The notes under the pieces: generated by a model
Seen by the model: the letters and a program-made list of their open reading frames with translations, nothing else
Databases searched by the model: none
What the model was told of the DNA's origin: nothing
Shown here: positions 26,740 through 35,201 of the stretch, piece after piece
Numbering within the stretch: position 1 is the stretch's first letter
Layout: every line of letters starts with the position of its first letter
Translations under genes and position numbers: made by a program
NCBI RefSeq assembly: GCF_007830515.1
Contig: NZ_VLKT01000029.1
Coordinates: forward strand, 1-64,000
Length of the DNA: 64,000 nucleotides
From: Mesorhizobium tianshanense
Lineage (GTDB): Bacteria; Pseudomonadota; Alphaproteobacteria; Rhizobiales; Rhizobiaceae
Reading direction: 5' to 3'

Positions 26740-27840
26740 ATGGCATCGATCGACATCCGCAACGTTCGCAAGAATTTCGGAATCGTCTCCGTGCTTCACG
26801 GCGTCGACCTGGCGATAGAGAACGGCGAGTTCGTGGTGCTGGTCGGGCCGTCGGGCTGCGGCAAGAGCACGCTGCTGCGTATGATCGCCGGGCTTGAGGA
26901 GGTCACCGAAGGCGAGATCCGGATCGACGGCACGCGCGTCAATGAGCGTGCACCCAAGGACCGCGACATCGCTATGGTGTTCCAGTCCTACGCGCTCTAC
27001 CCGCACATGAACGTCGCCGAGAACATGAGCTATGGCCTGCGGATCCGGAAGGCCGCCAGCGAGAAGATCGCGGCCGCTGTCGGCAATGCGGCCAGGAAGC
27101 TTGAGCTGCAGCCGCTGCTCGCGCGGCGGCCGAAGGCACTGTCGGGCGGCCAGCGCCAGCGCGTGGCGATGGGCCGCGCGATCGTGCGACAGCCCAAGGC
27201 ATTCCTGTTCGACGAGCCGCTGTCCAATCTCGACGCGCGCTTGCGCGAGCAGATGCGGGCAGAGATTAAGAAGCTGCACCGTGATCTCGGCGCGACATCG
27301 ATCTATGTCACCCACGACCAGATCGAGGCGATGACGCTGGCCGACCGGATCGTCGCCATGCATGAGGGCGTGGTGCAGCAGGTCGGCAGCCCGCTGGAGC
27401 TTTACGACCGCCCGGCCAACCTGTTCGTCGCCGGCTTCATCGGATCGCCGGCCATGAATTTTCTGTTGGCACGCTACGAGGTCAGCGCAGGTACGGCCGG
27501 CGCACGACTGCCTGACGGAACGCTGATCGCGCTTTCGTCAGGTTATCAACTGGAGGAAGGCGCGGCGGTGACACTCGGCATCCGGCCGGAGCATGTCGAG
27601 ATGTCGCCGGCCTCGGAGGGCAGCCTGAGGGCGGCGGTCGACCTGATCGAGCCGACCGGCTTTGGTATCATCCTGCATCTCGGCCTGCACGGCCTGCCAT
27701 TCAACGTCTTCACGCTCGACCGGGCCGCGCTGACGGCCGGCCCGACGGTGACGGTGACTTTCCCGCCGCAGCATCTGCATTTGTTCGATGAGACCGGAAA
27801 GCGCGCATTGACGTCGAGCCTTCAGCAGGGGAAGAACTGA
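26740..27840 (+). CDS. ABC transporter ATP-binding protein (UgpC/MsmX type)
   Basis: 366 residues. Walker A GPSGCGKST, Q-loop VFQSYALYPHM, signature LSGGQRQR and Walker B AFLFDEPLSNLD are intact. A C-terminal TOBE/MOP-type regulatory domain (about 240-366) is typical of carbohydrate importers. It completes a self-sufficient importer with the three preceding genes. Confidence 0.93.
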   Translation: MASIDIRNVRKNFGIVSVLHGVDLAIENGEFVVLVGPSGCGKSTLLRMIAGLEEVTEGEIRIDGTRVNERAPKDRDIAMVFQSYALYPHMNVAENMSYGLRIRKAASEKIAAAVGNAARKLELQPLLARRPKALSGGQRQRVAMGRAIVRQPKAFLFDEPLSNLDARLREQMRAEIKKLHRDLGATSIYVTHDQIEAMTLADRIVAMHEGVVQQVGSPLELYDRPANLFVAGFIGSPAMNFLLARYEVSAGTAGARLPDGTLIALSSGYQLEEGAAVTLGIRPEHVEMSPASEGSLRAAVDLIEPTGFGIILHLGLHGLPFNVFTLDRAALTAGPTVTVTFPPQHLHLFDETGKRALTSSLQQGKN

Positions 27841-27982
27841 TCCTCATTTTCGGTCACTCGGGTCGGTTCCCACCTTTGGGTCCGATGCTATTGTCTATCT
27901 TGGCGCCGCCGAATTCGATAGGACATTCGCTCCCGGCTCGACACGCTCTTTAGACGAGGTGGACGCGCCCGCGACGGCACTA

Positions 27983-28047
27983 GACCATGATCCCGAACCG
28001 AAGGTCAGCGAAGCAAAAAGTGGGAACCGATGGACAAGATCATGGTC
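27983..28047. repeat. Rhizobial palindromic intergenic repeat, copy 2
   Basis: GACCATGATC at 27983-27992 and GATCATGGTC at 28038-28047 are perfect inverted arms. The interior carries CCGAACCGAAGGTCAG, also seen in the copy near 47.2 kb. It lies in the 237-bp gap after the ABC transporter locus, which otherwise contains nothing I can identify. Confidence 0.65.
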
Positions 28048-28077
28048 AAACAAGAAGAAGGCTAGGTAGTTGAGCGC

Positions 28078-28698
28078 ATGCGCTTTCTGTTTCTTCTGAT
28101 CCTGCTCGCCGGCATCGGCATCGGCGTCGTCTATCCCTGGGCGATGACCAATTTCTCCGGCCATGAGATCGGCACCTGGCGGGTCTACGAGCAGGGCCGG
28201 TTCAAGCCGGTGACGGTGCCGCTGGCCGGCCGCGACGCGCCGGTGCGGGTGCTGGTCGACCTCACCACCAGGGCCGAACGCATCGTCGTGTCGCAACAGC
28301 GCACCGTGCTGACGCTGACCGCAGCCACCGGCGCCAGGACGGTGCTCGCCTCGACGCTGCAGTTCATCCATTCCGAGAACCCGCGCCAGGTCAGCCCGCA
28401 ACTGCCCGACAAGATCTTCCGCGACGAGGCAGGCCTGATCCCGACCGTCAGCCCCGGTCCCTACATCTTCACCGTCGGCCCCGGCGACGCCGAAGGCATT
28501 GAGATGCGGGCGGTGGACCTTGTCCTGCGCTCCGGCGTTGGCGAGATCGACAGCCGTGCGCAGCCGGTTGGCTTCTCGCTGATGGCGGTTGGCCTCATCG
28601 GGCTGGTTTTGGCTTTGCGTTTCGGCGGCCGGCGGCCGCAGAATCCGAATCCGAATTCGCAGCCGCCACCGCCGCGCTGGGGCAGGGGCTCGAACTAA
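28078..28698 (+). CDS. Membrane-anchored hypothetical protein
   Basis: 206 residues. An N-terminal helix (MRFLFLLILLAGIGIGVVYP), an extracytoplasmic beta-rich segment of about 140 residues and a C-terminal helix (GFSLMAVGLIGLVLALRFGG) are followed by a Pro/Asn-rich tail. I do not recognise a named family. It ends 3 bp before rlmJ and is probably cotranscribed with it. Confidence 0.75.
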   Translation: MRFLFLLILLAGIGIGVVYPWAMTNFSGHEIGTWRVYEQGRFKPVTVPLAGRDAPVRVLVDLTTRAERIVVSQQRTVLTLTAATGARTVLASTLQFIHSENPRQVSPQLPDKIFRDEAGLIPTVSPGPYIFTVGPGDAEGIEMRAVDLVLRSGVGEIDSRAQPVGFSLMAVGLIGLVLALRFGGRRPQNPNPNSQPPPPRWGRGSN

Positions 28699-28701
28699 GT
28701 C

Positions 28702-29547
28702 GTGAACTACCGTCACGCCTATCACGCCGGAAACTTTGCCGATGTCGTCAAGCATGTCGTGCTGAGCCGGCTCGTCGAATATCTGAAACAGAAGGACAAG
28801 GCGTTTCGCGTCATCGACACCCATGCCGGCATTGGCCGCTACGACCTGTCGTCGACTGAAGCGCAAAAGACCGGCGAATGGCGAGGTGGCATCGGCCGGC
28901 TGGTCGATGCCGCGCTCGACCCGCCGGTGGCAGCACTTGTGGCGCCCTATCTGGAAGCCGTTCGTTCGCTCAATCCCGAAGGCGGCGTGAAAAAATATCC
29001 GGGCTCGCCGCTGATCGCGCGTCATCTCATGCGCAAGCAGGATCGGCTGTCGGCAATCGAGTTGCATCGCCAGGATGCCGCGAAGCTGAGGACGCTGTTC
29101 CAAGGCGATTTCCAGATTCGGGTGATCGAGCTCGACGGCTGGCTGGCGCTCGGCGCACATCTGCCGCCGAAGGAAAAGCGCGGTCTCGTGCTGGTCGATC
29201 CGCCATTCGAGGAGCAGGGCGAGTTCGACCGCCTCGTCGACGGGCTGCGCAAGGCGCACAAGCGCTGGCCGGGCGGCATCTATGCGCTGTGGTATCCGGT
29301 CAAGGACCGCAAGGCGGTCGCCGCCTTCAGGAAGGCGCTGGTGCAGTCAGGCGTCCCGAAGCTGCTCGACATCGGCTTCGAGATCAGGCCGCCATCGGCC
29401 GAACCCAGCCTCGACGGCAGCGGCATGGTGGTGGTCAACCCGCCGTTCACGCTGGAAGGTGAGTTGCGGACGCTGCTGCCGGCCCTGCACAAATTGCTTG
29501 TTGTTGAGAAACCGTCGCACTGGACGCTGGAGTGGCTGGCGGCATAG
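28702..29547 (+). CDS. rlmJ: 23S rRNA (adenine2030-N6)-methyltransferase
   Basis: 281 residues, starting at GTG 28702. The N-terminus MNYRHAYHAGNFADVVKHVV is the hallmark of RlmJ (YhiR). The SAM-binding segment is FRVIDTHAGIGRYDL and the catalytic motif is LVDPPFEEQGEF (DPPF). It methylates A2030 of 23S rRNA. The match in length and motifs is full. Confidence 0.93.
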   Translation: MNYRHAYHAGNFADVVKHVVLSRLVEYLKQKDKAFRVIDTHAGIGRYDLSSTEAQKTGEWRGGIGRLVDAALDPPVAALVAPYLEAVRSLNPEGGVKKYPGSPLIARHLMRKQDRLSAIELHRQDAAKLRTLFQGDFQIRVIELDGWLALGAHLPPKEKRGLVLVDPPFEEQGEFDRLVDGLRKAHKRWPGGIYALWYPVKDRKAVAAFRKALVQSGVPKLLDIGFEIRPPSAEPSLDGSGMVVVNPPFTLEGELRTLLPALHKLLVVEKPSHWTLEWLAA

Positions 29548-29677
29548 GGCGGCGGAGGTGTCCACGCGCCTGCCTTGGTTGAAGCAATTTCAAACTAAGA
29601 AACCATCGTCTCTACAACCGCTTGACCGCGCGCAAGCGAATCCGCACAGTGCGCGCAATCGACCATAAGAGGCTGCC

Positions 29678-30130
29678 ATGACTCGCTTCGCCCAATCCGC
29701 CCTTGCCGCACTGATCGCCCTTTGCACGCCGCTCGGCACGTCCCTCGCTGTCACCCAGGCAGCAAAGGCGGCCGACCTTGCCGTTTATTCCGACGAAGAC
29801 AGCGGCGTTTGCGGCGAGGCCTGGGTGCTGAACAAGATCACCAGCCGCTTCTCCTACCAGGTGCACCATGTGCCGAATCTGCCCGATGTCGAGATCACCG
29901 ATTTCCAGCGCATCCATCAGCACCGCTATTTCCCGGCCAACGACACCTGGCCGATCGGTCGCCGTTATTGCGGCGCCACCGTCAGCCTGTCCGACGGCAA
30001 CGCCCGCACCATCTGGTATCTGATCGAGGAGGGGCAGGGCTTTGCCTCGATCGGCGACAATGTCGAATTCTGCGTCTCGGGCTTCGACCGTTGGATGGTC
30101 TACAACGGCCGCTGTCGCGTCCTGCGCTAG
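29678..30130 (+). CDS. Exported hypothetical protein
   Basis: 150 residues with a signal peptide (roughly 1-32, ending QAAKAADL). The mature part of about 118 residues contains four cysteines (SGVCGEAW, RRYCGAT, EFCVSG, GRCRVL), suggesting two disulfides in a small periplasmic domain. It is rich in Tyr, Trp and His. I know of no function. It is a single gene, followed by a palindromic repeat that may end its transcript. Confidence 0.7.
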   Translation: MTRFAQSALAALIALCTPLGTSLAVTQAAKAADLAVYSDEDSGVCGEAWVLNKITSRFSYQVHHVPNLPDVEITDFQRIHQHRYFPANDTWPIGRRYCGATVSLSDGNARTIWYLIEEGQGFASIGDNVEFCVSGFDRWMVYNGRCRVLR

Positions 30131-30232
30131 AGCATTTTGCAGCCAAGTGGAATCACTTGGCGTCGCAGAAACGCGGCTAAAACAAATAGATAGAGCGGGA
30201 TGCCCAGTTCAATTTGAACGCATCCCGCTCTA
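30131..30232. repeat. Palindromic intergenic repeat, copy 3
   Basis: TAGAGCGGGATGC (30191-30203) and GCATCCCGCTCTA (30220-30232) form a perfect 13-bp inverted repeat whose loop contains a second palindrome, GTTCAATTTGAAC. The AGAGCATTTT..CAAGTGGAATCACTTGG lead at 30131-30175 belongs to the same repeat class. It may act as a terminator for the upstream gene. Confidence 0.7.
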
Positions 30233-30381
30233 GAGACGAGTTACGAGCAGGCCGGTCCCCGGCTGGGTAGCTGGTGAGGTTCGCGCTCCATGTCGCCCCC
30301 TCTGTCCTGCTGCCATGTCGCAACCTCGCGATCCTACGCTCTCAGCTAGATAGGGCTTCCGAATTCAAGTACATATGTTTC

Positions 30382-32157
30382 ATGGTCGAACAACCGTCGA
30401 ACCGTCGGCTCGCAGCCATCATGGTGGCCGACGTGGTTGGCTATTCGCGAATGATGGGCACCGACGAGGCGGGCACGCTCACGGCGCTGAAACGCCATCG
30501 CGAACATCTATTCGACCCGGCGGTCGCAGCCCATCATGGCCGTGTGGTGAAGCTCGTCGGTGACGGTGCCCTGGTCGAATTTGGAAGCGTGGTCGATGCC
30601 GTCAATTGCGCACTCGTGATCCAGCGCGCTATCAATGCGCGAACGCAGCCGAACGAAGAGCGCATCTCCCTAAGGATCGGCATCAATCTCGGCGACGTCA
30701 TTATCGACGGTGACGACATCTATGGTGATGGTGTCAACGTAGCGGCAAGGCTCGAGGCGCTGGCCGAACCAGGCGGCATTTGCCTTTCCTCGATTGTCAA
30801 TGAGAGCATTGGAAGCCGGGTCGATGTCACCTTCAGCAATGGCGGCGAGGTGACTGTCAAGAACATCGACCGGCCGATCAGGGTATGGAAATGGCACCCC
30901 GGCGGCGGGGACGCAACCGCTACCGAAACGCCGCTGACGCAGATCGATAAATCGGCTGCGTCGCATCCCGAACAGGCATCGATCGCTGTGTTGCCATTCG
31001 ACAACATGTCCGGCGACCCCGAACAGGAATATTTCTCCGACGGTATCAGCGAAGACATCATCACAGACCTTTCGAAGGTTGGGGGACTCTTGGTCATAGC
31101 CCGCAACTCCAGCTTCACCTACAAGGGCAAGAGCGTGGATATTCGGACGGTCGGACGAGAACTGGGTGTCGCTGCGGTGCTTGAGGGATCGATCCGACGC
31201 GCCGGAAACAGGGTGCGGGTCAATGCACAGCTCATTGACACTGCCAAAGGCGCGCATTTGTGGGCTGATCGCTATGACCGGGAACTCACCGATATATTCG
31301 CCGTGCAGGACGAGGTAACATGCCAGATCGTTGAAGCACTGAAAGTAACCCTGACGCCGGCGGAATCGGCTCGTATTACGAAAGCCCCTACGCGAAGCGT
31401 CGAGGCTCATGATCTTTTCCTACGCGGGCGCGAGACGCTACTCGCTGCTCGAAAAACCAAGGAGACGTTCGAGCAGGCGGTCGCCTGTTTCACCGAGGCG
31501 ATCGAGATCGATCCGGACTATGCCGAGCCCTATGTGGGCCTCGCCCACGCCTACAATCACGATTTCCAGAACCACTGGAGTGGGCGCACCGATAGCCAGG
31601 AGCGCTCGGGGTACTACAGCAGGCTGGCACTCGAGAAGGATCCGAATCTCCCTTATGCGCATTACATGGCCGCTCTCGTAAGGTTCTGGGAGCGCGACCT
31701 TGGTGGTACGACCAGAGAGATAGATATTGCTCTGGCACTCAACCCCAATTTCGCACTGGCTATAGCAATGCGCGGCGTCGGAAAAATCTATGGTGGCGCG
31801 CCGCTCGATGCCGTCCCAGACCTCGAACGTGCACTGCGACTTGATCCGCTGATGGACAACCAATATTGGCACTTCACGGGGTCGGCCTACCTCATTGCAG
31901 GGCAATATGAGAAAGCCGCCGAAGCCTTCCGAGCGCGCATCCGATTGTCACCTGATACGGATTTGTCCCGTGGACTACTGATTTCGGCGTTCGGCCACTT
32001 GGGCGAGATCGACGAGGCGCGGCGCGTATGGGCAGAGCTGAAGGAAATTAACCCCAAATATTCGTTTTCCGAACATATCGGGCGACTTCCGTTCAACAAT
32101 CCCGCTGATGCTGACAAGATCCGGGAAGGTTACGCCAAAACGGGTCTGGTGGAATAA
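30382..32157 (+). CDS. Class III adenylate/guanylate cyclase with TolB-like and TPR domains
   Basis: 591 residues from the ATG at 30382 (MVEQPSNRRLAAIMVADVVG). The catalytic domain (about 10-190) shows metal-binding Asp17 in ADVVGYSRMM and Asp61 in LVGDGALVEFG, then DDIYGDGVNVAARLEALAEPG. A TolB/FlgO-like segment follows (SIAVLPFDNMSGDPEQEYFS to ELTDIFAVQDE, about 210-330), then TPR-like helices to the C-terminus. Cytoplasmic enzymes of this build are numerous in Mesorhizobium and Sinorhizobium and are thought to make cAMP in response to unknown signals. Confidence 0.88.
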   Translation: MVEQPSNRRLAAIMVADVVGYSRMMGTDEAGTLTALKRHREHLFDPAVAAHHGRVVKLVGDGALVEFGSVVDAVNCALVIQRAINARTQPNEERISLRIGINLGDVIIDGDDIYGDGVNVAARLEALAEPGGICLSSIVNESIGSRVDVTFSNGGEVTVKNIDRPIRVWKWHPGGGDATATETPLTQIDKSAASHPEQASIAVLPFDNMSGDPEQEYFSDGISEDIITDLSKVGGLLVIARNSSFTYKGKSVDIRTVGRELGVAAVLEGSIRRAGNRVRVNAQLIDTAKGAHLWADRYDRELTDIFAVQDEVTCQIVEALKVTLTPAESARITKAPTRSVEAHDLFLRGRETLLAARKTKETFEQAVACFTEAIEIDPDYAEPYVGLAHAYNHDFQNHWSGRTDSQERSGYYSRLALEKDPNLPYAHYMAALVRFWERDLGGTTREIDIALALNPNFALAIAMRGVGKIYGGAPLDAVPDLERALRLDPLMDNQYWHFTGSAYLIAGQYEKAAEAFRARIRLSPDTDLSRGLLISAFGHLGEIDEARRVWAELKEINPKYSFSEHIGRLPFNNPADADKIREGYAKTGLVE

Positions 32158-32374
32158 CCTGCATTTTCAATTGTGAAAACCGCACGCACCAGCCGGCGTC
32201 CGCAATTGGCACAAAGTTCCGATTGGCCGGATGTCGCAAACGGAATTGGATGATCAAGGGGGCAAGGTCCACTTTTTGGCATGCAGCGCATTTGGAATTT
32301 TCACAAAACATGTTCAAAGCGCGCCGATTGAAGCCGTTCGACCGGGTCAGAATTAATGGGTCCTGAGCCTAGCT

Positions 32375-33004
32375 TCACACCGTTTTGACGCCGGACAGGT
32401 AGGCGCAGATCAGTCCGCCCAGTTGCTTCTGCAGCTCTGGTGCATCCAGCATGCCCCTTCGCGCCGCATTGTGGATCACGCCCTCGACCGCCGATGATAG
32501 CACGCGCGCCACGATCTCTGTGTCGGCGCTCTTTCTCGGCTTGCGATAAGCGACGACGGCGGTCGCATAATGATTGAGGTATTGCGACTGGAACGCGGCA
32601 TGGGCGGCCCGCGAGCCGCGATCGCCCGGCGCCTCGTCGAGCAGCACTTGGTGCAGCATCGGGTGGATGCTGTGCGCCGCGATCATGCCGCGCACCAGCT
32701 CGCGCGCGAATTGCTTGAGCGGCTTTTCCTCCGCTGCCGCTTCGCTGATGACCAACAGCACATGATCGAAGTGGCGGCGCCGGATCGCCTCGACCAATGC
32801 GAGCTTGTCGGGGAAATATTGATAGAGCGAGCCGATGCTGACGCCGGCCACCTCGGCCACCTTGTTGGTGGTGAACCCGGCCCACCCAAGCTCGCTCAGA
32901 ATATGAGCACCGGCTTCGATGATTGCTTCGACTGTCGCGATCGAGCGCGCCTGGCGTGGCTGCTTGCGCATGCGCGGACGCGATTTTGCAATGCGAGTAG
33001 ACAC
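32375..33004 (-). CDS. TetR family transcriptional regulator
   Basis: 209 residues if started at the GTG at 33004; an ATG at 33058 would add 18 residues and run through the likely operator. The N-terminal helix-turn-helix (about 30-75; ILSELGWAGFTTNKVAEVAG, then VSIGSLYQYFPDKLALVEAI) is typical. A C-terminal helical ligand domain ends YLSGVKTV. It diverges from a DinB gene with 83 bp between starts, so it probably controls itself and dinB. Confidence 0.88.
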   Translation of the reverse strand: MSTRIAKSRPRMRKQPRQARSIATVEAIIEAGAHILSELGWAGFTTNKVAEVAGVSIGSLYQYFPDKLALVEAIRRRHFDHVLLVISEAAAEEKPLKQFARELVRGMIAAHSIHPMLHQVLLDEAPGDRGSRAAHAAFQSQYLNHYATAVVAYRKPRKSADTEIVARVLSSAVEGVIHNAARRGMLDAPELQKQLGGLICAYLSGVKTV

Positions 33005-33020
33005 GTTTGTTCGTCTCCAC

Positions 33021-33050
33021 GAAAATATAAACAACGAGAATATATACAAC
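33021..33050. promoter_or_regulatory. Tandem 15-bp direct repeat, candidate TetR operator
   Basis: GAAAATATAAACAAC (33021-33035) is directly followed by GAGAATATATACAAC (33036-33050), differing at two bases. The pair fills the AT-rich core of the tetR-dinB divergent promoter region, between the tetR start (33004) and the dinB start (33088). TetR operators are usually palindromic, so a head-to-tail arrangement is unusual. Confidence 0.5.
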
Positions 33051-33087
33051 ATACTCACATTTTTTCGAACCGGAAGGAAACAGATCC

Positions 33088-33621
33088 ATGAGTGCCTTGG
33101 CCTTGCTTCACAGCCTCTTTGCCTATCAGGCCTGGGCCAATGACGAACTGCTGGAGAAAATCGGGAGCCTGGACTCGCGCCTGCACGAAAGCGAACGGCA
33201 TGCCGTCATGCGACTGCTCAGCCATTGCCATGTGGTGGCGCGGATATTTTCGGCGCATCTCGTCGGCGAGAGCCATGGCTATAGCGCCGACAACACCGAG
33301 GAAACACCAGCGCTCGGCGATTTGTGTGCGGCTGTCGCGGCGAGCGATCGCTGGTATTTGGACTATCTCGAAATCCTCTCGCCGCCGCACCTTTCCGAAC
33401 CCATCGCCTTCACCTTCACCGATGGCGACAAGGGCCGCATGACACGACAGGAAATGCTGACGCACGTAGTTCTTCATGGCGGCTATCATCGCGGCGAAGT
33501 CGGGCGCATCCTGGCGCAGCTTTCGCTCATGCCGCCATGGGACACGTTCGCTGTCCACCTCCATCAGGCCGAGCCTTCGCGCAGGCTGCAGGTCGAGTCG
33601 CCAGCGCAAAGTCCGCTATAA
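33088..33621 (+). CDS. DinB family protein
   Basis: 177 residues. A four-helix bundle with the likely metal histidines in LLSHCHVVARIF (about 48) and LTHVVLHGGYHRGEVGR (130 and 134). DinB-fold proteins are metal-dependent thiol transferases or nucleases related to mycothiol/bacillithiol enzymes; the function of this group in rhizobia is not known. Its divergent pairing with TetR suggests induction by a small molecule. Confidence 0.85.
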   Translation: MSALALLHSLFAYQAWANDELLEKIGSLDSRLHESERHAVMRLLSHCHVVARIFSAHLVGESHGYSADNTEETPALGDLCAAVAASDRWYLDYLEILSPPHLSEPIAFTFTDGDKGRMTRQEMLTHVVLHGGYHRGEVGRILAQLSLMPPWDTFAVHLHQAEPSRRLQVESPAQSPL

Positions 33622-34190
33622 ATCGTTGAATTAAATTGCTTTTCTTTCCGATCACGAAGGTCAGCGGAACAAAAACTGATATCAATTTTCGGCCTTGCCT
33701 GACCGCCTGAGGATGCCAAATTTTCGCGACGTCAGCTCGGCCGTCGAGAACGACATACTGATCTTTGCAAAATACGAGCTAAAAGCTCGCTTTCGTTCCA
33801 AGATGATGCAGCGGTGCGCGCGTCGTGTTGCTTTTGTCCGAGCCTGTAGTTCGCCGCGTTGGTCAAGACGAAGCGAGCTGCGTTGCAGCTCTTCACGGTC
33901 TTCGCGATCAGCAGTCGATGTCTGTGGTGGAGGCTGCCCAAAAAAGATCCTGCGCTTCCCGACAAGATCGACCAAGATAGAGCGCGGAGAGTTTCCGTAG
34001 CAGAATTTCACCGCGGAGGTCGAAGATTCCGGCGCACTTCAGCGGCGATCTGCATGATCGTGCGCTCGACGTAACCAAAATTTAAGCTGCGAAAATCATT
34101 GTAATGCTTCGCTGGCTAGACACGCGCGAGTCAGATATGCATGACACGCCGGGTCACTAATGGCCGTCGGCACAACGCAAGGGGCATCGC
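33622..34190. other. Intergenic region without a supported gene
   Basis: 570 bases, noticeably more AT-rich than the flanks. The first 70 bases contain a fragment resembling the tail of the rhizobial repeat (CGAAGGTCAGCGGAACAAAA). A short perfect hairpin, GAGCTGC-GTT-GCAGCTC, is at 33875-33891. Open frames of about 100 codons on both strands lack recognisable domains. Confidence 0.5.
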
Positions 34191-34760
34191 ATGGCTAAGC
34201 AGTCATCCAAAGCGCCGGCATCCAAGGCACCGGCAAAGAAAACACCAGTAAAAGCAGCGGCGGCGAAAGTCGCAACCGCTGTGAAGAAAGCAGCACCTGC
34301 TGCCAACCCGAAGACCGCCGCGACCAAGGCAAAAGCAGCGCCGGCCAAGAAGCCGGCCGCGAAAGCGGCGAAACCGGCAGTGAAGAAAGCCGCACCTGCC
34401 AAGAAGCCGGCCGCGAAAGCGGCGGCAAAACCGGCAGTGAAGAAAGCAGCGCCGGCCAAGAAGCCGGCCGCAAAAGCGGCGGCAAAACCGGCAGCGAAGA
34501 AAGCAGCGCCGGCCAAGAAGCCGGCCGCGAAAGCGGCGAAACCGGCAGTGAAGAAAGCCGCACCTGCCAAGAAGCCGGCCGCGAAAGCGGCGGCAAAACC
34601 GGCAGCGAAGAAAGCAGCACCTGCCAAGAAGCCGGCTGCAAAGGCCGCGGCGAAGCCGGCAGCGAAGGCGGCGGCAGCGAAGTCTTCTACAGCAGTGAAG
34701 AAAGCAGCGCCGGCGGCCAAGCCGAAGGCAGCGCCCGCAAAGGCGAAGGCCAAGAAGTAA
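34191..34760 (+). CDS. Histone H1-like Lys/Ala/Pro-rich DNA-binding protein
   Basis: 189 residues composed almost only of Lys, Ala and Pro, with no acidic residue, giving an extremely basic protein. It opens MAKQSSKAPASKAPAKKTPV and consists of about six units of the type AAPAKKPAAKAAAKPAVKK. It resembles the C-terminal tail of eukaryotic H1 and the bacterial HctB/AlgP-like proteins, and probably binds DNA or RNA without sequence specificity. Low-complexity homologues vary in repeat number between strains. Confidence 0.82.
   Translation: MAKQSSKAPASKAPAKKTPVKAAAAKVATAVKKAAPAANPKTAATKAKAAPAKKPAAKAAKPAVKKAAPAKKPAAKAAAKPAVKKAAPAKKPAAKAAAKPAAKKAAPAKKPAAKAAKPAVKKAAPAKKPAAKAAAKPAAKKAAPAKKPAAKAAAKPAAKAAAAKSSTAVKKAAPAAKPKAAPAKAKAKK
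34335..34670 (+). repeat. Coding tandem repeat, 54/57-bp units
   Basis: Six in-frame units of 18 or 19 codons (residues about 49-160). Units alternate between ending KPAVKK and KPAAKK and between 18 and 19 residues, implying duplication of multi-unit blocks. Such arrays change length by slippage or recombination. Confidence 0.8.
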
Positions 34761-35201
34761 TCGCGTCTCGTCGCTCGCGGAGGACAGTGCCGAAAACGGT
34801 CGAGGCAGGGTGCCTCGCTCGCAGGGGCGGTGCTCGGGCAAGAACAGAGGCGGAGGGGAAGACAGCTTTTCGCAGCTCCCAGGACTTCGCCGTTACGGCG
34901 AAGTCCGGTGGGATATTTCTTTGCACCTGGAAGGAAACCGTCGGTGCAAGGCCGGAGTTGATCAGGTTCGGATCTGTCTGACCTGTTCGGATTCTCTTGC
35001 GGCTGCCTTTCCGCTCATTTGCCTCAAAATCGCGGCGGAGACGGTCGTTCTCCGTGGCGCCTGGTTTTTCCGCTTGTGGCTGTTGATCATGCTGGCATGC
35101 CCAGTCAACAGTGCCGCGCGTCAAAGATCAGAGTGCTGCAACGTCCTTTGTACGTCCAAGTGGACGCGTGGCGCTATAGTCGGCAAATCAGGAACCCGAT
35201 C
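34761..35201. other. Intergenic region without a supported gene
   Basis: About 440 bases between the H1-like gene and the GST gene. Near 35150-35180 the bases ACGTCCAAGTGGACGCG resemble the rhizobial repeat core seen near 12.1 and 47.2 kb. No convincing frame or RNA gene is visible. Confidence 0.5.

Noticed and set aside
33682..34074. Open frames of about 70-110 codons on both strands
   Set aside because: AT-richer gap, no ribosome site or domain, overlapping each other on opposite strands.
34335..34670. Regular repeats considered as a CRISPR array
   Set aside because: Units are 54/57 bp, directly adjacent and in coding frame, with no spacers; they encode the H1-like protein.
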